Below are positions 57,641 through 64,000 of a stretch of DNA of 64,000 bases, piece after piece. Every line of letters begins with the position of its first letter. The stretch's first letter is position 1. The position numbers were made by a program, and so were the translations under genes. This DNA comes from Cordilura impudica. Lineage: Eukaryota > Arthropoda > Insecta > Diptera > Scathophagidae. The notes below the pieces were generated by a model. The model searched no databases. It worked only from the letters and a program-made list of their open reading frames with translations, and was not told where the DNA came from. The stretch covers positions 225,103,070 to 225,167,069 of the forward strand of contig OY821518.1 in assembly GCA_963682025.1 (NCBI GenBank), in the 5' to 3' direction.

Positions 57641-59185
57641 TTGTCTGTTTGCATTTGAGCTGGCGATATGTTAATAATTAAGTCGTAACAGTTTTCGACT
57701 TTAGTCAAACTTCTTTCTTGAGCGGTATACAAAAGTCGGCACAATTAACATTTTACTTTTACTTACTTTGTCTTAGATGCTTTTAACGAATTTCATTATT
57801 GGTGACTTATTATTAGCAGCAGCAAAATAATAATAAAAAATGTTTTATGATTAATGTTTTTTTTTTCCTTGTTGCAAATAACTGATATGAATGAAAACAA
57901 TGACAAGAACAACAATATTAAATAGCAAATACCAAAACAACGGCAACAACAAAAAATATTGAACAAAAAACAACGAATTATAGGTACGTATATGTATACA
58001 ATCAACCAAAAACACTCACACAAACATACCAACATATTAAAATAAAATAAAACACACTTTTACACGTTACGATCATCATGTCCAATATTGTACGAGTATA
58101 CGCTACAAACAGTTGATGTAGAGTATTGAGTAGTAGTACTTCCATGTTTTGTTTCGAAAAGAAATAGCAAAGTGCTTACTACTCTCGATCGGTAAGGTTG
58201 GATTTTTTTGTTTTGTTCAATTCCTTACATTCACTAACCTATTCTTGTTTGGCGTATCAGTTTACAACGCGTTTGAATATTTCTCGTTGGTACAAAAGAT
58301 TTTTGAAAATAAAAAGTTAATATTGTTTAAAAATAAAATGTGAGTTAATATTAAATGTTTTATGGTTTTTTTAAATTTGCATGCGGTTAAAATTGTTATT
58401 GTATTATTCAAAATCCCAAGAAAGAACTTTCTTCGATGATACATCCAACAACAAATGGTTCTGAAGTGTAGTCAAATTCTTAAAATTGTATGTGCGGGTG
58501 TGTGAGTGTTTATTTTGAAGCTGCAAAAAGATCTTTTGTGCGTTTTACCTTCATGTTTTGTATATTTTTGTTTTGTTTTGAGTGAATAACAATTTTTGGT
58601 CAAAAATGACATTAAACCGGTTTTGAGTTTAATTACCATGATTTTGTAAATACAACAAGTGAAATACATATATTACTCAAGAGAATCCAGTTTAGATATA
58701 AAATATACTAACATACATACGCCAACCAGCATCATCTATGGCTAAGATACTCGTAATTACGTAAAAAAAAAGGAAAATATTGTATAAAATAATTGTAAGC
58801 CAAATCAGCTGTTTGATTTAAAGTATTACAAACCTTAAAAAAAAGTAAATGTTTAAACTTGTGGAACTTTGTTTTAAAACAAAGAGAATATGTTTGTTTT
58901 GATTTAATTTAGAAAATTGCAACAAAGAAATTATATTGTCGTTAAGCATTTATATAAGCGCATATGTACTGCATTCAAATATGAAAAAAAAAATGAAAAG
59001 AATTGATAATTATTTTGTTTGTTTGTTCGTGTTTACACAAAATATAACCTATTTCTAAAAGGGGTTCAGATCTTGCATCACACTGTTTCCAAGGGATTTT
59101 TATTTATTTTTAATAAATATAAGACCGCCAGTTGTAAATATAGATTAATTTTGCTTTAAACAAGTTTGTCCGCCTTAAATATTTA
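57641..59185. other. Gene-free stretch, possibly host intergenic
   Basis: Least repeat-like part of the window: no copy of families A, C, D or G. Small Leu/Phe-rich frames occur on both strands (57796-58035, -; 58149-58343, +; 58472-58669, -) without recognisable motifs. If any unique host DNA exists here, this is the best candidate. Confidence 0.4.
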
Positions 59186-59420
59186 TACAGTGAGTGATAA
59201 TATAATGGAAATATTTAACAAAATATATTTTTGACAACTTAATTTAAAAATTTCTATGTTTTATTTATTTAGAAAAGAAAAAATATTAACATAAAATAGC
59301 TTCAGAAAAAAAAAATAATTTTTATGCTGTTGACAAAACAATGGGAACCTTTACTATACAATAATCGAAAACTTTTCACCTATTTTTGGTTTCAATATTT
59401 TATTGGGTATCCATTATTTT

Positions 59421-60164
59421 TATACCCTATACTACTATGTGGTTTGGGTATAATGACTTTGTGCTGCTGTTTGTAACAACCAAAAATATTTGACCTAGAC
59501 CCATCTTTAATTATACCGATCGAATCAGAATCACTTTCTGAGTTGATTTAACAATGTCCGTCCGTCTGTGTCTCCATGTAAACCTTGTAATCAAACTGCA
59601 GGTCGCAAATATGAATATATTTTGATGAAATTTGGTATATAAGCTTTTATCGGCCATGGGATGAACGCTATTGAAATTGGTAAGAAACCGTCCATGTTCA
59701 GACCTAGGCCCCATACAAATTACCCATATGAAATCGACATACATAAATTGCCATAAGATCCAAATTGTCATATATATCTTACTCAAATTGGGTTTGTATG
59801 CGTTCATTATCCCTTTGACCCCATATAGAGCTGCTTCCCGATCTTCACTTAAATCTATTAAAAAACAAAAATATTGCACTGATTCTTCTCAAATTTTGTT
59901 TGTATATATTTTTGCAAAATACAAGAGAATTTACCAAACATGATCAGGATCGGTCCATTATGGGACCTAGTCCCTATATAGATATAGCATCCGATATGAA
60001 CTTTTTCATATCTGCAGCCAAAAAAATTAATAAAAATCCCACTCAAATTTGGTTTTTGCTTATTTTCTATGTCCAGTTATTTGGGCCTAAGAGATAGGGT
60101 TTCTAAACGCATGGTATAGGGTATCGTATAGTCGGTCTAGACCGACTATAATTTTCTTACTTGT
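59421..60164 (+). mobile_element. Family D copy inside Tc1 copy B
   Basis: TATACCCTATACTACTATGT to TTCTTACTTGT. The uninterrupted site in copy A (reversed 57395-57412) reads CCATTATTTTTTAGTATT with six T. Here CCATTATTTT precedes and TTAGTATT follows, so the element split the T run with no duplication. Confidence 0.9.
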
Positions 60165-60169
60165 TTAGT

Positions 60170-60992
60170 ATTACTTCACAATGCCGAGGCTTGGAGTCAA
60201 TTAACTGCCTCTATGAATTAACTGCCACTATGAGATCTGTCTTGTTTGTGTAATTTCGTGTTCGAGTTTTTCGATCTACAATTTAACATAGATTATCTAT
60301 GCTATTGAGATATGATGATTAGGCTGGCCATTCAGTTACAACTAGGGCGGTTTGCTTTAGTTTATTGTCATGTTGGAACTTCCAGACCAGGGACATATTT
60401 TCCTCCGCTTATGTATACATTACGTTATTTATAATTTGAATGTATCTACTTCCAAAAAAAAGTATCTTTTACTACATGAATTGAATCTGAAGAGCAATCC
60501 ATACCACAATATTGGCACTGATAGTCTTAACAGTTGTATTTTTTTTATTTAGGTCTTGGTTTTTTCCCTTTGGTCGTCGTACACACGTTCTGCCATCATG
60601 GCCTCTTAAATTTAACTTGGACTCATCTAAGAAGTGGACAGTATTCTTATTCCGTCGTGACTAGTTCATATGTTTTTTTTTTTAGCAAAATGTATGTGCG
60701 CAAAACGATTTTTTCTGATATAAGTGGTCTCTTCAGAGGACGATAAAAACCTGCAGCCTCAATTGGTCGTCGGGAAATAGTTCGACACATACACATATTT
60801 TTATGTCAGAGTGTTAATGACCTCTTTAGGTGGAGTCGTTATCGTACCTCTTTGATAATATTTCTTGATAATTTTTGAAATTATGGACTTAGTCATAAAA
60901 TATTTCCCACAAATTTTCTTTTGCTTAAGACCAACAGTAAAATTATCTATTAATTTTATTTTTAACGCTTAACAAAACTTTATTCTTGCCAT
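60170..60992 (-). pseudogene. Tc1-like transposase, copy B, internally deleted
   Basis: From the ATG at 60992 (MARIKFC) leftward: a decayed HTH region, then RTISRRPIEAAGFYRP (60780-60735), ENHFAHIHFAKK, WTHLRRVQVKF-complement text (SDESKFNL-like at about 60625) and RRPKGKNQDLNK. The central GGGNIMVWG region is scrambled (60545-60375). The remaining C-terminal piece with RTRNYTNKTDLI- text lies at 60225-60265. The second catalytic Asp and the NPIEN box are not recognisable. It is inactive and appears more degraded than copy A. Confidence 0.7.
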
Positions 60993-61510
60993 TATTTTAT
61001 AAAAATTAATTATAAGATTAGAACATTGAAAAATACAATTGTGTTTAAAAACAGTTTAAAGAAAAGGTCAGAAACCACAAATATTTAAATGACGGGTACG
61101 ATTTTATACATTTTCTTTCATACCATTTTCTATTCTTATTGTTTTAATCAACTCTGGTTTATACAGTCACTTTAAAAACTGAGTGCTCACCCCCCAAGTT
61201 TATATTTTGTCGAACATTTTTTTTAATTTTTTTATCTAATACACTCTAGTGTTTATTATTATGTTCTTTAATATTAAAAAATATTTTCATAATTTCCAAT
61301 TTTAAAACAAAAACAAGAAGTAAACAAAATTTTAGCTTCAGAAAGTGTGTGCTCACTTGTACCTAATATTTGTTTTGCTACTTACTGAAAAAAAAAAATA
61401 ACGGCAGTTTTAAGAAATAAAAAAAAAAAATATAAACTTTAACCTTTTGAAATACGTTGAATCAGGTGGTACTATTTCGGAAGTAATCTTTGGCATGCCT
61501 CCAAAATTAA

Positions 61511-62313
61511 ACAAGTAAGAAAGTTATAGTCGGTCTAGACCGACTATAGGATACCCTATACCATGCGCTTAGAGACCCTATCTCTCAGGCCCAACTAACT
61601 GGATATAGAAAATAAGCATAAACCAAATTTGAGTGGGATTTTTATTAATTTTTTCGGCTGTAGATATGAAAAAGTTCATATCGGATGCTATATCTATATG
61701 GGGACTAGGCCCAAAAATGGACCGATCCTGACCATGTTCGGTAAAGTCTCTTGTATTTTGCAAAAATATATACAAACAAAATTTGAGAAGAATCAGTGCA
61801 ATATTTTTGTTTTTTGATAGATTTAAGTGAAAATCGGGAAGCAGTTCTATATGGGGCCTATGACTAAGAGTTGTCCAATAGGGATCATTTTTGGACTACT
61901 GATTAATGGATGTAATATATACATACAAACCCAATTTGACTAAGATTTGTATGATAATTTGGATCTTATGGCAATATATGTTGATTTCATAGGGGTCATT
62001 TGTATGGGGGCTATGTCTGAACATGGACCGATTCTCACCAATTTCAATAGCGTTCATCCCATGGCCGATAAAAGATCAAATACCAAATTTCGTCAAAATA
62101 TATTCATATTTGCGACCTGCAGTTTGATTACAAGCTTTACATGGACACACAGACGGACGGACGGACGGACGGACGGACATCGTTAAATCGAATCAGATAG
62201 TGATTCTGATTCGATCGGTATAATTAAAGATGGGTGTAGGTCAAATATTTTTGGTTGTTACAAACAGCAGCACAAAGTCATTATACCCAAACCACATAGT
62301 GGTATAGGGTATA
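61511..62313 (-). mobile_element. Family D copy inside Tc1 family 2
   Basis: ACAAGTAAGAAAGTTATAGT with the perfect hairpin at the left, (GGAC)n at 62153-62180, CGAATCAGATAGTGATTCTG, and GTGGTATAGGGTATA at the right. Flanks are ATTAA and AATAG, so insertion lies between two T on the sense strand. Confidence 0.9.
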
Positions 62314-62339
62314 AATAGACTACCGAATCCGAAAAAATA

Positions 62340-63228
62340 TTAAAATTAACATACGCGATTCCAACAAAAATCAATAAGACAAATTGGATATACAGTAAAA
62401 GGACCATATTCCACCGTCAAAAAAATTATTGACGAATATAACAATACATAAAAGTTGACGTAAGAGCCCAAATATGGGCGGCCACATTTATTTTCTGAAG
62501 CTCAAAAACGTTATATAGTTTGGGAAATTAAACAAAATCTAAAACTTCTGGCTGCAAAACTTACGGAAACGATAAATATAAAGTTTGGTCTCAATATTTC
62601 TGTAAATTCAGTCCACAATGTATTCTATGCAACTGGTTATCACGGTCGGGTTGCCAGGAAAAAGCATAAATAACCAAGGCGAACAAGAAAAAACGCTTTG
62701 AGTATTCTAAAACCCATAAAAATGAGACGATGGAGTTCTGGAATTGTGCTTTTTTTTACAGACGTAGGCAAATTTAACATGTATGGTAATGACGGAAGGT
62801 GTAAAGCGTGGAGAAAGGCCAATGAAATATTAAGAGATAAAAACCTATATTCCACTTTTAAACATGAGGGTGACACAGTATTGGTATGGAGATGTATGAG
62901 TGCTGGTGTTGTCTGGAATTTGCATATAATTGATAGAATATTAAATCAGAAAAAATTTACCGACATTTTAAAGACCCATTTCAGCTCCAGTGTACAAAAA
63001 ATTGATCTGCCGCCAAATTACATCTTCACCCACGACAACGACCCAAAATATGCGGCCGCCAATACTAAGTTATTGCTTCTCTGTAATACTCCAAAATGGA
63101 TGGAAACACCTCCCCAGTCTCCGCACATTAACCCCATCGAAAATTTCTGGGATTTTTTGGTAAAAAAAATAAGCGAAAGAAAAATTCACAACAAAAACGA
63201 TCTGGTCAAAGTTATACAGGAAGAATAG
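62340..63228 (+). pseudogene. Tc1-like family 2 transposase (DD34E), N-terminal half decayed
   Basis: The first half (62340-62700) is readable only in pieces (PRPPIFIF-, EIKQNLKLLAAKLTETINI, SVHNVFYATGYHGRVARKK). The second half is open to the stop at 63228: VLFFTDVGKFNMYGN with the first Asp (codon 62761), TVLVWRCMSAGVVW, FTHDNDPKYAAANT with the second Asp (codon 63034), PPQSPHINPIENFWDFL with the Glu (codon 63139), then a basic C-terminus. The Asp-to-Glu gap is 34 residues, matching Tc1 enzymes. The usual FSDES is FTDVG here. Catalytic residues are intact but the DNA-binding half is broken. Confidence 0.85.
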
Positions 63229-63636
63229 GCGAAAATTTCACTGAAGGTGACTCAAAACTAGGGAATTCTGTTCAGAGACGATTAGAAGCCATAATTAAAA
63301 ACAAAAGACCTCAAACTAAGTATTAACTTATACAAATTTCTGAGTTCTAAGTGATTTTTTTAATAACAATCATAAGTGAGTACTCACTTTATGAAGCTAA
63401 AATTTTGTTTACTTTTTTGTTTTAAAATTAGAAATTATGAAGCTCTTTTTTAATATTAAAGTACATAATAATAAACATTGCAGTATAATACATAAAACAT
63501 ATAAAAAAAAGTTTAGACAAAATATAAATGTTTAAAAAAATATTCATTTAAAAATTAAAGTTGGTGATGTGCACTCAATTTTCGAGGCGACTGTACGTTT
63601 AAAAGTTTCAATTGTTTTGGTATCTCTATAAAAAGA

Positions 63637-64000
63637 CTTTTAAACTCTTTCTTTTAACTAATACTCTCTGTCTGTCTGTCTCTCTGCCATGGGTGGACCC
63701 CATTCCCCCTTACCCAATTTGGGGTAGTCACGCACAGTCACGCGTGGTCACTCACAGTCACGGAGTGATCTATATGTCATTTCCGTCATTCGATCGATCT
63801 CAAACTTGGTCCATACACTTGCTGTAAAAAAAGATTAACTTTGAATTAGTCACGCACAGTCACGCGTGGTAACGCACAGACACGGAGTGATCTAAATTTA
63901 ATTTCCCCTCATCCGATCCATCTCACACTTGGTCCATGCACTTGCTGTGAAAAAAGATTAACTCTGACTTAGTCACGCGCAGTCACGCAAGGTCACGCAC
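63637..64000 (-). mobile_element. Family G element, cut by the window end
   Basis: Begins TTTAAACTCTTTCTTTTAAC, with (CTGT)n at 63670-63685, then GTCACGCACAGTCACGCGTG blocks with spacers CAAACTTGGTCCATACACTTG. The right end is outside the window. Confidence 0.75.

Larger units (their letters stand above)
59186..61161 (-). mobile_element. Tc1-like family 1, copy B, containing a family D insertion
   Basis: Ends: TACAGTGAGTGATAATATAA at the left, and CTGGTTTATA at the right (partner of TACCAGAG in copy A). Without the D insertion (59421-60164) about 1.23 kb remains. Transposase text on the minus strand matches copy A. Confidence 0.8.
61162..63595 (+). mobile_element. Tc1-like family 2 with TIRs, containing a family D insertion
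   Basis: Left TACAGTCACTTTAAAAACTG then AGTGCTCACC; the reversed right end is TACAGTCGCCTCGAAAATTG then AGTGCACATC. About 25-28 bp are inverted, with TA at each edge as expected for a TA target. It sits exactly at the right terminus of Tc1 copy B, sharing its TA. Length without the D copy is about 1.63 kb. Confidence 0.85.

Noticed and set aside
57796..58669. Small hydrophobic frames as membrane peptides
   Set aside because: Leu/Phe/Ile-rich chance frames in AT-rich DNA, with no start context or conservation evidence.

Overview
The window is AT-rich, intron-era eukaryotic DNA made almost entirely of transposable elements (TEs) and their debris. I see no intact host gene. The TE mix (Tc1/mariner relatives, jockey-type LINEs, Helitrons, and mini-me/DINE-like elements carrying GTCY and TA microsatellites) points to an insect, most likely a dipteran and possibly a calyptrate fly. 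That is inference; no marker gene is present.

Main families, with working names: (A) four copies of an element built around a long 18-bp minisatellite, at 1-1807, 15096-16645, 34486-35894 and 54148-56949. (D) About fifteen copies of a ~0.78-kb element with short inverted repeats near both ends, a 3' hairpin and T^T insertion sites. A and D share the layout of Helentron-associated elements. (C) A ~0.36-kb classical nonautonomous Helitron (5' TC, hairpin, CTAG 3', A^T insertion). (FB) Two hAT-like foldback elements with 8-bp target duplications. (G) Elements rich in CGTGACTGTG repeats. There are also several TIR MITEs and one probable tRNA-derived SINE.

Protein-coding remains: a hAT-like transposase (1830-3086, -); a nearly complete APE/RT LINE (about 4600-7565, +) and a decayed relative (26200-28900, +); a mariner (9067-10057, -); two decayed RAG1/Transib-like transposases (17600-19750, + and 29370-30470, +); a Jockey-clade LINE fragment (37680-39478, -); another LINE tail (41650-42140, -); a Helitron PIF1-helicase remnant (52300-52700, +); and two Tc1-like families (53050-57640, +; 59186-61161, -; 61162-63595, +; plus a 3' piece at 30590-31309).

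The layout is heavily nested. D and A both sit inside one Tc1 element, D inside two further Tc1 elements and inside a Jockey reverse transcriptase, A inside a D, C inside a Tc1 and inside a Helitron remnant, FB inside a relative of D, and a MITE inside a RAG1-like gene. Undisrupted paralogues elsewhere in the window act as empty sites, so several insertion rules can be read directly. The most interesting items are the RAG1-like transposase fossils, the minisatellite-bearing Helentron-like family A with its 72-bp higher-order repeat, the covarying internal hairpin of family D, and the foldback pair with exact 8-bp target duplications. Nothing in the window forms an operon or a host pathway.
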